Counted from the stretch's first letter, positions 25,591-34,896 are shown. The stretch is 64,000 nucleotides of DNA from CAWJLE01 sp963843645 (GCA_963843645.1 CAWJLE010000002.1:186001-250000); one strand, 5' to 3'. The notes: generated from the letters alone by a model not told the origin. Numbers and translations: made by a program.

Positions 25591-25620
25591 ATTAATAAAC
25601 CGTCTGACGGTCTATTAATA
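25591..25620 (+). promoter_or_regulatory. Operator palindrome for the TetR protein
   Basis: ATTAATA-ACCGTC pairs with GACGGT-TATTAAT around a single central T. It lies over the expected transcription start, right after the -10, so binding of the TetR protein encoded downstream would block transcription of its own operon. Confidence 0.75.
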
Positions 25621-25638
25621 TCACGGAGGGAGGCGGCC

Positions 25639-26394
25639 GTGGCCCGCATCGTGAAGCAAGAGGAATACAGCGCCAAGCGCAACCAGATCCTCGACGTGGC
25701 GCGGAGCCTGGTCTACGCGAAGGGGTACGAGCAGATGACCGTTCAGGACATCCTGGACGGCCTGGAGATCTCGCGGGGCGCCTTCTATCACTACTTCGAC
25801 TCGAAGCAGGCCCTGCTCGAGGCGCTCGTCGACCGCATGGCGGACGACGCGGGGCAGACCCTTCTGTCCTTCGTGGCGCAGCCGGACCTGCCCGCCATCG
25901 AGAAGTTCCGCCGCTATCTCGACGGCTCGGCGCGGCTGAAATCCGACCAGAAGACGCTGATCGTGGGCCTCCTGCGCACGTGGTACACGGACGAAAACGC
26001 GCGCATCCGCCAGAAATTGACCACGGGGTCGATCGAGCGGACCGCGGCCCTTCTGGCGCCGATCATCCGCCAGGGCATCGAGGAAGGGGTCTTCACGACG
26101 CGTTTCCCCGCGCAGGTGGCCGAGATCATCGCCGGCGTCGCCTTGAGCCAGCTGGACACCATCCTGGCGCTGCTGCTCAATCCGCAATTGGACCAGGCCG
26201 GGGTTGAAGAGCTGCAGACCATCCAGGAGGCCTACGTCGACACGGTCGAGCGGGTTTTGGGCGCGCCGGCCGGCTCTCTCAGGGTCTTCGGCCCGGATGC
26301 CTTTCGGGAGTGGTTCGTGGCGTTACAGCCCGAAGATGGGGCCGGCGCCGCAGAGTCGACGAGGCGGAAGAAAGGAACGAAACAACTATTATGA
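25639..26394 (+). CDS. TetR family repressor
   Basis: The 251-residue product starts at GTG 25639 after GGAGGGAGG. Residues 12-60 are the TetR helix-turn-helix: NQILDVARSLVYAKGYEQMT, then VQDILDGLEISRGAFYHYFD. The remainder is the helical ligand and dimer domain, with a longer C-terminal tail than usual ending in basic residues. Its stop overlaps the next start (ATGATGA), so it is translated together with the methyltransferase genes. Autoregulation is likely from the palindrome at 25591-25620; the ligand is unknown. Confidence 0.88.
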   Translation: MARIVKQEEYSAKRNQILDVARSLVYAKGYEQMTVQDILDGLEISRGAFYHYFDSKQALLEALVDRMADDAGQTLLSFVAQPDLPAIEKFRRYLDGSARLKSDQKTLIVGLLRTWYTDENARIRQKLTTGSIERTAALLAPIIRQGIEEGVFTTRFPAQVAEIIAGVALSQLDTILALLLNPQLDQAGVEELQTIQEAYVDTVERVLGAPAGSLRVFGPDAFREWFVALQPEDGAGAAESTRRKKGTKQLL

Positions 26395-27082
26395 TGAAGG
26401 AAGAACACTCCGACTCGAACGTCAGGGTGTGGCTCTCGGTTCTGGGCATGGCCGCGATCATGGCCCTGTTGCTCTTCGTCCCAGCGGGAACGATTCGATA
26501 CTGGCAGGCGTGGGTGTATCTCGCCGTGTACTTCGCGGCCTCCGCCCTCATCGTCCTCTACCTGATGAGGAACGATCGGGCGCTGGCCGATCGCCGAATG
26601 AGGGGCGGCCCGACGGCCGAGAAGGAGAGGACGCAGCAGGTCATCATGCTCTTCCTGTCCCTCGGATTCGTCGCCTCGCTGGTCGTGCCGGCGTTCGACG
26701 TTCGCTACGGGTGGTCGAGCGTGCCGCTCTGGCTCGTCATCCTTGGCGATGCGATGATCGCGCTGTGGTTTTACGTGGTATTCCTGGTTTCAGGGAGAAC
26801 ACCTTCACTTCTGCCACGGTCGAGATCGCCGAAGGCCAGAAAGTGATCTCGACGGGGCCGTACGCCTGGGTGCGCCATCCCATGTACGCCGGAGGCCTGT
26901 TCTACTTCATCGGCGCGCCGCTCGCGCTCGGATCGTTCTGGGGGCTTCTGCCACTCGCGTTCGTGGTGCCCGCCCTGATATGGCGGCTCCTGGACGAAGA
27001 GAAGCTGCTCGCCCGAAGCCTGCCGGGGTACACCGACTACTGTGCCAGGGTCCGCTGGCGGCTGATCCCCGGCGTGTTCTGA
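26391..27082 (+). pseudogene. ICMT-like membrane methyltransferase, first copy, frameshifted
   Basis: The start overlaps the TetR stop. The first frame gives membrane helices (VLGMAAIMALLLFVPAGTIR and WVYLAVYFAASALIVLYLM). Near 26785-26800 it switches to a frame with EGQKVISTGPYAWVRHPMYA and PGYTDYCARVRWRLIPGVF, the isoprenylcysteine carboxyl methyltransferase-like signature. The family uses S-adenosylmethionine to methylate lipophilic substrates in the membrane. The intact neighbour at 27096 is clearly a paralogue. One missing base explains the break. Confidence 0.75.
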
Positions 27083-27095
27083 GCAGAGGAATCAC

Positions 27096-27773
27096 ATGAA
27101 GAACGTCATCATTCCGACGATAAGAACGTCGCTGCTGGGCGCGATTGCGCTGGCGGCGCTGATAATGCTCCCCGCGTGGACGCTGAGCTACTGGCAGGGG
27201 TGGGTCTTCGTGGCCGTTTTCGTCGTATCGACGAACGCCATCGGCGTCTACCTGGTTCTCTACGACCCCGAGCTCCTGGAGCGGCGCAAGAAGGTCGGGC
27301 CGGGGGCGGAATCGACGCCGGCACAGAAGATCATCGTCACCCTGTTGGTCGCGGCATGTCTCGCCGTCCTGGTATTTTCCTCGCTCGATCACCGCTTCAG
27401 CTGGTCGCGGGTCCCGGCGGGCGTCTCACTGGCCGGAGACGTCCTCGTGGCGCTCGGGCTCCTGGTCGACTTCTGGGTACTCAGGGAGAACAGGTACGGA
27501 TCCTCCACGATCCAGACGGTCGAGGGCCAGAAGGTGATCACCACGGGCCTGTACGCGCTCGTCAGGCACCCCATGTACTCTGGGGTCATGGTCATGTTCG
27601 CGGGTGTGCCGCTCGCGCTCGGCTCCTACTGGGGGCTTCTGATCGTCCTCGCCATCCTGCCAGTTCTCCTCTGGCGGATCTTCGACGAAGAGACGTTCCT
27701 CGCCGCCAACCTGCCCGGCTACGCCGATTATTGCGCCAAGTTCCGCTGGCGCCTGCTCCCCGGCGTCTTCTGA
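27096..27773 (+). CDS. ICMT-like membrane methyltransferase, second copy
   Basis: The 225-residue product has about five membrane helices, then the family signature EGQKVITTGLYALVRHPMYS, and ends in LPGYADYCAKFRWRLLPGVF. It would methylate an unknown lipid-like or small substrate with S-adenosylmethionine at the cytoplasmic membrane. It follows its paralogue by 13 bases and should belong to the TetR-controlled operon. An inducible role in modifying or detoxifying a hydrophobic compound is inferred. Confidence 0.85.
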   Translation: MKNVIIPTIRTSLLGAIALAALIMLPAWTLSYWQGWVFVAVFVVSTNAIGVYLVLYDPELLERRKKVGPGAESTPAQKIIVTLLVAACLAVLVFSSLDHRFSWSRVPAGVSLAGDVLVALGLLVDFWVLRENRYGSSTIQTVEGQKVITTGLYALVRHPMYSGVMVMFAGVPLALGSYWGLLIVLAILPVLLWRIFDEETFLAANLPGYADYCAKFRWRLLPGVF

Positions 27774-27781
27774 CACGAAGG

Positions 27782-27841
27782 GCGGGATGCGTAATGCGTG
27801 ATCCAGGTACACGTATTACGCATTACCCCCTTCATCCCGCT
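27782..27841. terminator. Hairpin after the ICMT-like genes
   Basis: GCGGGATGCGTAATGCGTGA-type left arm pairs with an ACGTATTACGCATTAC and CATCCCGC right arm. The stem is long with a small bulge. It probably ends the TetR operon; no T-run is present. Confidence 0.55.
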
Positions 27842-27861
27842 TTGCGGCGCACGGGGCCCTG

Positions 27862-27867
27862 TGCTAT
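27862..27867 (+). promoter_or_regulatory. Candidate -10 element of the flavoprotein gene
   Basis: TATAGT lies 40 bases before the start, with a weak TTTGCG 18 bases upstream. Confidence 0.35.
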
Positions 27868-27901
27868 AGTGGACACCACGATCATACAGGGAGGTGCAAC
27901 G

Positions 27902-28453
27902 ATGAAGATGCTGGCGGTGGTGGGCAGTCCGCGGAAGCGCGGCAATACGGACGTCCTGATGGACGCGGTGATCCGGGGGGCGACGGAAAACGGGGCGGAG
28001 GTCGAAAAAGTGTTTCTGCCCGACCTCGACATCGGGCCATGCGATGCGTGTGACGCGTGCCGCAAGAGCTTCCGCTGCGTGGTCCGGGACGATATGATCG
28101 CCCTGTACGAGAAGTTGTTCGCGAGCGACGTCTGGGTGCTCGGGACGCCGATCTATTGGTGGGGGCCGAGCGCGCAGCTCAAGGCGTTCGTGGACCGATG
28201 GTATGCGTTCAGCGGCGACGAGGAAGGGCGCGTCAGCGGGAAGCGGGCGGCCCTGGTGGCGGCGTTCGAGGAATCGGATCCTGCGACGGCCCGCCACACC
28301 GTGGGGATGCTGCAGGACACGTTCGACTACCTGAAGATCGACTTCGTCGATCAGGTGCTCGTCACGGCCGGGCCGCGGGGCGAGGTGGCGAAGAACCAGT
28401 CCGCGCTGGATCGCGCGTCCGCGCTGGGGAAGAGGCTGGCGGCCAGGAAGTGA
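27902..28453 (+). CDS. NADPH-dependent FMN reductase / iron-sulfur flavoprotein-like
   Basis: The 183-residue product has the flavodoxin-like start MLAVVGSPRKRGNTDVL (phosphate loop for FMN), then LDIGPCDACDACRKSFRC, a Cys cluster like that of iron-sulfur flavoproteins, and GTPIYWWGPSAQLKAFVDR. The family reduces small electron acceptors with FMN. The spacing of the Cys is compact but not the full iron-sulfur set, so a cluster is only possible. GGGAGGTG precedes the ATG. Confidence 0.85.
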   Translation: MKMLAVVGSPRKRGNTDVLMDAVIRGATENGAEVEKVFLPDLDIGPCDACDACRKSFRCVVRDDMIALYEKLFASDVWVLGTPIYWWGPSAQLKAFVDRWYAFSGDEEGRVSGKRAALVAAFEESDPATARHTVGMLQDTFDYLKIDFVDQVLVTAGPRGEVAKNQSALDRASALGKRLAARK

Positions 28454-28482
28454 GCGAGCCATGCGTCAATGTTGGCCTGGCG

Positions 28483-28505
28483 GCCTGAGGATTTTATCCT
28501 CAGGC
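28483..28505. repeat. Small hairpin GCCTGAGGAT/ATCCTCAGGC at the left edge of the repeat array
   Basis: A perfect ten-base stem around TTT. The same hairpin with one change lies at 29706-29728, so the two bracket the repeat array. Confidence 0.75.
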
Positions 28506-28509
28506 TCAC

Positions 28510-29706
28510 GTGCCAAAGCCTGCTGAAGCAGGCTGCAACACGGCGGACGAGCCAGCCTGGGCGATTTTAGAGATTAGCGCGGAAGTGAGACGCTGGCCGG
28601 CTTCGGACCGCACCGTGGCCGGGCGTGAACCCCGACATCCGCGGGGCGGGTGCTTCCGTGTCATTCTGCCAGCCTGCTTCAGCAGGCTGCGACACGGCGG
28701 ACGAGCCAGCTTGGGCGATTTAAGAGATTAGCGCGGAAGTGCGTCGCGTGCGTCTCAAGGCAAGCTGCAATGAGCCGAACGAGCGGCCGTGAGACGCTAA
28801 CCGGCTTGGCGGCCCGCCCGGCGATGAAGTCGCCGGGCTACACAACAGCGTCCGATGAATCGGACTTTCGGCTGCTCTGAATTCCGATTCATCGGACGCT
28901 GTCATGTAGCCCGGCGACTTTATCGCCGGGCGGGCGTCTTCGGATCGCACGGTGGCCGGGCGTCTTCGGATCGCACCGTGGCCGGGCGCCTTCGGACTGC
29001 ACCGTGGCCGGCGTGAACCCCGACATCCGCGGGGCGGGTACCTCCGCGTCATTCTGCCAGCCCGCTTCAGCAGGTTGCGACACGGCGGACGAGCCAGCTT
29101 GGGCGATTTAAGAGATTAGCGCGGAAGTGCATCGTGTGCGTCTCGAGGCAAGCTGCAATGAGCCGAACGAGCGGCCGTGAGACGCTAACCGGCTTGGCGG
29201 CCCGCCCGGCGACGGAACGTGTCGCCGGGCGAGCGTCTTCGGACTGCACCGTGGCCGGGCGCCTTCGGACCGCACCGCGGCCGGGCGTCTTCGGACTGCA
29301 CCGCGGCCGGGCGTCTTCGGACCGCACCGTGGTCGGCGTGAACCCTCCCATCCGCGGGGCGGGTACCTCCGCGTCATTCTGCAACCTGCTTCAGCAGGCT
29401 GCAACACGATGGACGAGCCTGCCTAGGCGATTTAAGACATTGGCGCGGAAGTGAGTCGCGTGCGTCTCGAGGCAAGCTGCAATGAGCTGAACGAGCGGCC
29501 GTGAGACGCTAACCGGCTTGGCGGCCCGACCGGCGAAAAGTCGCCGGGCGGGCGTCTTCGGACTGCACCGTGGCCGGGCGCCTTCGGATCGCACCGTGGC
29601 CGGGCGTCTTCGGACTGCACCGCGGCCGGGCGTGAACCCCGACGTCCGCGGGGCGGGTACCTCCGCGTCATTCTGCCAGCCTGCTTCAGCAGGCTTTCGC
29701 TCCGTA
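28510..29706. repeat. Higher-order tandem repeat array, 1.2 kb
   Basis: Units starting GTCATTCTGCC occur at about 28660, 29048, 29373 and 29667, with a shorter unit before them from 28510. Each unit has, in order, a CTGCTTCAGCAGG hairpin, ACGAGCC..GGCGATTTAAGAGATT, GGCCGTGAGACGCTAACCGG, and then a run of a 26-base tandem subunit (GTGGCCGGGCGTCTTCGGA plus CTGCACC). The runs have 1, 3, 4 and 3 copies. The first full unit also holds a nested hairpin at 28813-28935. Frames through it look like chance. It fills most of the 1.5 kb between genes. Confidence 0.85.
28813..28935. repeat. Nested hairpin repeat, CCGGCGATGAAGTCGCCGG family (copy 1)
   Basis: CCCGCCCGGCGATGAAGTCG and ACAGCGTCCGATGAATCGGA arms pair with their reverse complements. 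Another copy lies at 33728-33896. In this copy it interrupts one unit of the large array, which is direct evidence of insertion of one repeat into another. Confidence 0.8.
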
Positions 29707-29952
29707 GCCTGAGGATTTATCCTCAGGTCCCGACGGCGCCCCTCAGGTCCCCGCTGCGGCTGCGGTACCCCTCAGGTCCCCGCCGCGCCACCCCACAGGT
29801 CCCCACGGCGGCCTGCCCGGGCGCCTGACCCGTATGCGCGGCATCATAGCAGCGGACGGACGCCGACGGTATAGTGGAGAGAGTTGAGCGCCTTGGATTC
29901 GGTTTGGCCGTGCCGAGGGGCAGGCCTCTTCTCTTTGCGCCGGAGGTCCGTC

Positions 29953-31130
29953 ATGAACGCGATCCGTCCCCCAACCCGTCCGCTCCGTATCGCCGCGCTG
30001 TTGGCCGCCGTCCTGATGGCCCTCGCGCCCGCTCGCCCGAGCTTCGTCGCCGCGTCGCAGCCCCTGCCGGACCTCGTCGTCACCGACCTGAAGCTCATGG
30101 ACGCGGGCGGCGGCACGGCGCTCGACATCCAGTTCAGTGTCAAAAACCAGGGCACCGCCGATGCTCCGGCCTCGTACGCGGAGATCGACGTGGCCGGACG
30201 GGCGATCCAGAACTACCCGGTCGGCCCGCTCCCCGTCGGCACGTCGCAGGCCGTCGAGCTGAAGACCAGCTACCCCGAAAACAAGGTCAAAGTGACCATC
30301 ATCGCCGACTCGAAGAAGAAGATCGACGAACTGCACGAGAGCAACAACAAATCCAGCGCGCAGTTCGAACCCGCCGCCCGGCCGGACCTGGTCATCGACC
30401 GCGTGCACATCGAGCAGACGAAGGTGACGCCGCCGGAGCTGAAGGTGACGATCCGCGTCAAGAACCGGGGCAAAGGCGACGCGGCCGGCCTGACCGTGAA
30501 AGCCTGGCAGCCGGAGATCCCTGAGACGGTCTGGGTCCTGGGTTTCAACACCGGCAAGCCGCTGAAGGGCGGCCATTCGCGGGAGGACTCGTTCACCGCG
30601 ACGCCCTTCAACAATCCCGTCACGTTCAAGGCGAAGGTGATCCCCAACCCCGGCGTCAACGATTCGAACCCGAATGACAAGCAGGGCTCCGGCAGCCTCA
30701 AGCTGAAGGCCGGCTCCAAGTCGCCCGATCTCGTCGTTCAGATCAACAAGATCGAGCTCGACCCGTCCATGACCAACGCTCAAGGCAAGCTCTGGGCGTT
30801 TACTTTGCCATCCTCAACACCGGCGGCAAGGACGTGACGTCACCGATTGCGGTCCGGTACCACTTCGCGAACAACTTGCTGCCCGACGTGCAGGACACGA
30901 TCATCCCGAACGGCCTCCACGCCGGCGAGGTGACCGACTGGGTCCATCCGCAGGAGCTGGGCGCCACCCCGCAGGATTTCTACGGCACCCAGCTCGTGGT
31001 GACTCTCGACCCCGGCAACACCATCAGCGAGTCCGACAAGGCCAACAATACCGCCACCGCCACCATTCCGAATCCGATCAGGAAGGTCCCCATCACGAAT
31101 CCCCTCCCTACGCTTGAAAACAAGCCGTAG
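29953..31130 (+). pseudogene. Exported CARDB-repeat protein, frameshifted
   Basis: A signal peptide (LRIAALLAAVLMALAPARPS) is followed by three CARDB-type units: PDLVVTDLKLMDAGGG, PDLVIDRVHIEQTKV and PDLVVQINKIELDPS. Within the third, near 30790-30800, the sense moves to another frame, which continues YFAILNTGGKDVTSPIAVRY and ends at 31130 with DPGNTISESDKANNTATA. CARDB domains are surface adhesion-type Ig folds. One missing base explains the break. GGAGG precedes the ATG. Confidence 0.75.
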
Positions 31131-31140
31131 GCGGGGCGGC

Positions 31141-31311
31141 AGACCTCTCGAAAACTGTCACCCGAGGAGGACGGCCGTATCGTCCGACGAGGGGTCTCGC
31201 GCGCGAGGGAGGACATTGTCAATCGCACGACTGGGGCGTCCTTGTCGCGCGCGAGACCCTTCGTCGGACGATACGGCCGTCCTCCTCAGGGTGACAGTTT
31301 TCGAGAGGTCT
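31141..31311. repeat. Large hairpin repeat, CTGTCACCCTGAGG family (copy 2)
   Basis: The arms AGACCTCTCGAAAACTGTCA and its reverse complement flank TCTCGCGCGCGA stems. It shares its core with 19751-19889. It lies directly after the CARDB gene. Confidence 0.8.
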
Positions 31312-31318
31312 CCCGCCC

Positions 31319-31347
31319 TTGGACACCCAACGAAAATCAGCTATACT
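31319..31347 (+). promoter_or_regulatory. Promoter of the flavodoxin gene
   Basis: TTGGAC (31319-31324) and TATACT (31342-31347) are 17 bases apart. The following leader contains GGTTGATTGCGAG, loosely like the leaders after 11665 and 33943. Confidence 0.65.
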
Positions 31348-31430
31348 GGTCCCATCAGCGATTGGTTGATTGCGAGCGTGTCGAGCGAGGATGGTTCTTT
31401 GGCGATTTGCGCCGAAAGGAGGCAACCCAC

Positions 31431-31967
31431 ATGTCGGCTTCAGTTCTGGTAGCTTATGCGACGAAATTCGGCTCAACGCAGGAAGTGGCGGAGGCGGTGG
31501 CCGCGACAATGCGCGAACAGGGGCTCGCGGTCGATCTACAGCCCGTGCACAGCGTGCGCAGCGTCGAGGGTTACGACGCCGTCGTGCTGGGCGCGCCCCT
31601 CATCATGTTTCGCTGGCACAAGGACGCGCGCCGCTTCCTGTCGCGGTACCGTGAGGCTCTGGCGGCGCGGCCGGTGGCGGTGTTCGCCATGGGTCCCGTG
31701 AAGAACCCGAGGGACGAAGACGAGTGGCAGGGTTCCCGCGAACAGCTCGACAAGGCGCTGGTGCAGTTTCCCTGGCTCAAGCCGATAGCCGTGGACGTCT
31801 TGGGCGGCAAGTTCGACCCGACGGCGCTGCGTTTTCCTTACACCCTTCCGGGCAACCCCCTCAAGAAGATGCCGGTGTCCGACTCACGGGATTGGGCGGA
31901 GATCGGCGCGTGGGCCGGCCGCCTGGTCGCGAAGCTCGACGTTTCGGCTGCGGCGCCGAAGGGTTAG
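31431..31967 (+). CDS. Flavodoxin domain protein
   Basis: The 178-residue product starts at ATG 31431 after AAAGGAGG. VLVAYATKFGSTQEVAEAVA is the FMN phosphate loop, followed by YDAVVLGAPLIMFRWHKDAR. The size and pattern fit the HemG-like flavodoxin group (protoporphyrinogen oxidase relatives), but the substrate cannot be told. It converges with a methyltransferase gene 13 bases away. Confidence 0.85.
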   Translation: MSASVLVAYATKFGSTQEVAEAVAATMREQGLAVDLQPVHSVRSVEGYDAVVLGAPLIMFRWHKDARRFLSRYREALAARPVAVFAMGPVKNPRDEDEWQGSREQLDKALVQFPWLKPIAVDVLGGKFDPTALRFPYTLPGNPLKKMPVSDSRDWAEIGAWAGRLVAKLDVSAAAPKG

Positions 31968-31980
31968 TACCCGGTCTGCC

Positions 31981-32847
31981 CTACGCCGTCTTGCGGGCCT
32001 CCAGATACATCCACGTCCGGGGAATCGCCGTCAGCCCCTTGGCCTGCAACCGCTTGAAGTAGCCGTCCGCGGCGTCCTGCAAACACCCAATGGCCAGGTC
32101 GATGTCGACTCCGGGCAGGGCGCCCTTCGCGAAGCCGTCGTAGCCGAAAATCGCGCGGATCGCGTCGATGTCCATATCGACCGTGTGGTGCTCCAGCTTG
32201 ATGTCACCGAATCCGGCCTGAGTGGCGATCCGGCAGTAGTCGTCCGCAGAGTAATTCAGCAGATTCACCGGATTGGGGATGTCGTTGTGGTGCCCACGTT
32301 CCTTGGCCAGCTTTCTCGCCGAGGCGACCATGACGCCCCAATGCCGTTCGGAGCCCGGCGGGTACGCGTGCAGCGCCTCGTACGCGCTGTTGAGCAACAG
32401 CGTGCCGTCCTTCTGCAGCAGGCGGTTGGCCTCGCCCAGCGACCGTTCGAGATTGGTCAGGTGCGCGGAGTTCAAAAAGGTGACCAGCTCTTGCGAGCCG
32501 CTGGGAAGAGGGACCTCCTCCACGCTGCCCAGCATGAAGCGCACCGTGATCTCCGTGGGCGATTCGTCGAGGAAATCCGCGAACTTCAACCTCGCTGTGG
32601 CCAGGCTTTCTTCATCTACATCGACCCCATGGACCATCGCGCCGCGCTTGAGTTTGCCGAGCGCAATCAGATGCTCGATCGCCGCGCCTGTGCCCGTCGC
32701 GAAGTCCACGACGCTTCCCACTTCCGGTGCTCTTTCGAGAAGCTCGCTGTCGATCTTCTCGTAAAACGGCTGCCGGGCAAAGGATTCATATGATCGAGGC
32801 GATGCTTCTACGTGACGAACTCGTCGCTCGCCATCCGGACTACTCAT
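31981..32847 (-). CDS. S-adenosylmethionine-dependent methyltransferase
   Basis: The 288-residue product has the class I Rossmann pattern: SVVDFATGTGAAIEHLI (glycine loop), MVHGVDVDEESLATAR (acidic loop), and LGSVEEVPLPSGSQELV. The start at 32847 follows GGGAGGATTG; an upstream in-frame ATG at 32886 has no binding site. The C-terminal third is longer than the core fold and may bind the substrate, which is unknown. It stands alone on the minus strand. Confidence 0.85.
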   Translation of the reverse strand: MSSPDGERRVRHVEASPRSYESFARQPFYEKIDSELLERAPEVGSVVDFATGTGAAIEHLIALGKLKRGAMVHGVDVDEESLATARLKFADFLDESPTEITVRFMLGSVEEVPLPSGSQELVTFLNSAHLTNLERSLGEANRLLQKDGTLLLNSAYEALHAYPPGSERHWGVMVASARKLAKERGHHNDIPNPVNLLNYSADDYCRIATQAGFGDIKLEHHTVDMDIDAIRAIFGYDGFAKGALPGVDIDLAIGCLQDAADGYFKRLQAKGLTAIPRTWMYLEARKTA

Positions 32848-33092
32848 GGCACAATCCTCCCATCGTGATACGAGTGTCGAATACACGCAGACTCCGACGG
32901 CCGTCTTCTCCTGTACATTTCGTGTGACGCATTATTTTACCCGCAATTTTCATACAGGCAAATTGGCCTAAGCCGGCCGGTCGAGCGTCTTCATTATGAC
33001 GCAAATCCTGTCGCGTGGCGCGCCGCCGTGCTAATCTGGGGGCAGGTATCGGACGACTCAGTTCACTGCCGCGGGCCGGAGGAGGTGGCGCG

Positions 33093-33704
33093 ATGAAATA
33101 CAGGAACGCAATGGGAATATTGATCGTGGCGCTCATGGCAGCCGTGTTGTGGCCCGGCGCCGGGCCGGCAGCGGCGCTCGCCGGGCACCGTCACTTCGAC
33201 AAGCCGGAATGGCACGTGGCGATGGATTACCCTTCGGGTTGGACGGCGCGGATGGTCGGCGAGACGCTGCAGTTCAGCCGTCTGACCGGCACGAGTGCAC
33301 TCGTGTTTGTGCTGGCCCACGACAAGGCATACCTCGACCCCACGCTGTCCATGGACGACATCTTCGCGGACATCCTGAGCAAGGCCGGCGCGCAGATGGC
33401 CTTCCAGACCCAGCCCGCTCCATCGCGCACGATCTCAGGCGCCCCGGCGCGTGTGGCGACCTTCGCCGCGGTAGGGACGCTGCTCCCCGCGGCGGGCGGG
33501 TACGTGTACCAGTTCTCGGTCGGCTCCGACGGCTTCGGCGCGCTGGCGTCGGTGCCGCCCGGCTCGTGGCAGCTCCACCAGGCGGACTTCGACGTGATCC
33601 TGAACAGCATCGTCGTATCGCCGAGCGGCACGCCGTCCGCGCCGAAGCCCGCACCGAAAGCCACGCCGGCCAATTCGGGCGCCGTTGCGCCCCCGCCCCA
33701 GTAA
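33093..33704 (+). CDS. Exported protein of unknown function
   Basis: A signal peptide (MGILIVALMAAVLWPGAGPA) is followed by a compact mixed domain with MDYPSGWTARMVGETLQFS and a Pro/Ala/Lys-rich tail. The pattern 'YPSGW' followed by strands is frequent in small secreted PsbP/Mog1-like proteins, but this is weak. GGAGGAGG precedes the ATG. It may be a cell-surface or cell-wall-associated protein in the exported protein run of 30-39 kb. Confidence 0.6.
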   Translation: MKYRNAMGILIVALMAAVLWPGAGPAAALAGHRHFDKPEWHVAMDYPSGWTARMVGETLQFSRLTGTSALVFVLAHDKAYLDPTLSMDDIFADILSKAGAQMAFQTQPAPSRTISGAPARVATFAAVGTLLPAAGGYVYQFSVGSDGFGALASVPPGSWQLHQADFDVILNSIVVSPSGTPSAPKPAPKATPANSGAVAPPPQ

Positions 33705-33727
33705 GGACGGCAGACCTCTCTCAAGAA

Positions 33728-33896
33728 CAGGGCAATCGCATCTTAGCCGGGCCCGCCCGGCGATAAAGTCGCCGGGCTATACGACAGCGTCCGATGAATC
33801 GGACTTCAGAGCAGCCAGAAGTCCGATTCATCGGACGCTGTCATGTAGCCCGGCGACTTTATCGCCGGGCGGGCCGGCTAAGATGCGATTGCCCTG
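33728..33896. repeat. Hairpin repeat, CCGGCGATAAAGTCGCCGG family (copy 2)
   Basis: Arms begin CAGGGCAATCGCATCTTAGC and include CCGGCGATAAAGTCGCCGG and GCGTCCGATGAATCGGACTT. It is longer than the copy at 28813-28935 because its outer arms also pair. Confidence 0.85.
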
Positions 33897-33914
33897 CCCA
33901 ACAGAAATTCCCTC

Positions 33915-33943
33915 TTGAATCTGGAGGGATTTCGGAGTATACT
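33915..33943 (+). promoter_or_regulatory. Sigma70-type promoter in a sequence shared with 11637-11665
   Basis: TTGAAT (33915-33920) and TATACT (33938-33943) lie 17 bases apart. The sequence from AATTCCCTCTTG to GCGAAATC matches the promoter region of the cargo block at 11.6 kb. It drives the gene at 34146 with a leader of about 190 bases, which holds a possible GAAACCC/GGGTTTC stem near 34043-34081. Confidence 0.7.
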
Positions 33944-34145
33944 TTACGTACAAGCCAACGATTGTAGCGAAATCAATTCGGCCCGACGGCGTCAGCAGCC
34001 GTGAGGGCCATGCGTCCACATTCAAGTGCGTCGAGTCTGAGCTGAAACCCCCAGCCCAAGTCCCCCGGCCAGGCGGGTTTCACTGTTCTCACCGTGGCGT
34101 CATCGCCTGACCGCCTCATCTCAATATGCGACGAAGGAGCCTGCC

Positions 34146-34832
34146 ATGTCCAGCAAAGTCGGTGCCGTCCTCCTGGTCCTCATCCTGTTGGCCTCGTTCA
34201 TCGGCCCATCGAGCGCGCACGCCTGCACTCCGGGCATGTCCTTCATCGCCGACGTGACGATCCCGGATGGGACGCACCTCCCGGCGGGCCAGGCTTTCGA
34301 CAAGGTCTGGCGGCTGAAGAACAAGGGCACCTGCGACTGGTCTCCGCGCTACGCGATGACCTACGTGGGCGGGCAGCGGCTCACCGTGGCGGACAGCTTC
34401 CCGATCGAGCGTGAGGTCCCCGCCGGCAGCACCGTGGACCTGACGGTCAAGATGCAGACGCCGCTGGACGTCGGGACGACGGAAAGCATGTGGGCGCTGA
34501 TCGACGACGCGGGCCTGGGCGTGCATCCCCACATCGGCGAGATGATCTTCGTGCGGATCGTCGTCGACGAAGGCGACCCCGATGCCCCGGCGGTCTCCAT
34601 CGACGGCCCGGTCCTGACCCCCGACCAGCCGAACGCCGTCTGGCTGTGGGGCGCGCCGAACGCGGACCACGCTGAGGGCGACGTGCTGCCCGCCGGGCGC
34701 TACCACATTCTCGGGACCGAGCAAGACGGCGCGTGGACGCAGATCGAATTCGGCAGCCGCACGCCGTGGGTCTTCACCGGCCCCGATTCGGGCACGCACA
34801 CTATCCCGGCGGCCGCTCCCACGTCCCAGTAG
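34146..34832 (+). CDS. Exported NBR1-type Ig-like domain protein
   Basis: A signal peptide (VGAVLLVLILLASFIGPSSA) precedes the NBR1-like Ig domain: FIADVTIPDGTHLPAGQAFD, then WRLKNKGTCDWSPRYAM. The C-terminal part, YHILGTEQDGAWTQIEFG, looks SH3-like. Two Cys near the start may form a disulfide. Proteins of this shape are abundant on Chloroflexota surfaces; partners are unknown. AAGGAGCC precedes the ATG. Confidence 0.8.
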   Translation: MSSKVGAVLLVLILLASFIGPSSAHACTPGMSFIADVTIPDGTHLPAGQAFDKVWRLKNKGTCDWSPRYAMTYVGGQRLTVADSFPIEREVPAGSTVDLTVKMQTPLDVGTTESMWALIDDAGLGVHPHIGEMIFVRIVVDEGDPDAPAVSIDGPVLTPDQPNAVWLWGAPNADHAEGDVLPAGRYHILGTEQDGAWTQIEFGSRTPWVFTGPDSGTHTIPAAAPTSQ

Positions 34833-34896
34833 CGACGCGAGCCTGAGGCGTGGTGTAAGGCATGCGCCTCACTGACGAGGAAGGATGCAAGCGAAC

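Noticed and set aside
28930..29640. 26-bp repeats that look like a CRISPR array
   Set aside because: The units follow directly on each other without spacers, and no cas genes are near. They are tandem subunits of a larger array.
33944..34145. A known riboswitch in the leader of the 34146 gene
   Set aside because: I compared from memory with c-di-GMP, guanidine, TPP and ZTP patterns and found no convincing match. It is kept only as an unknown shared leader.
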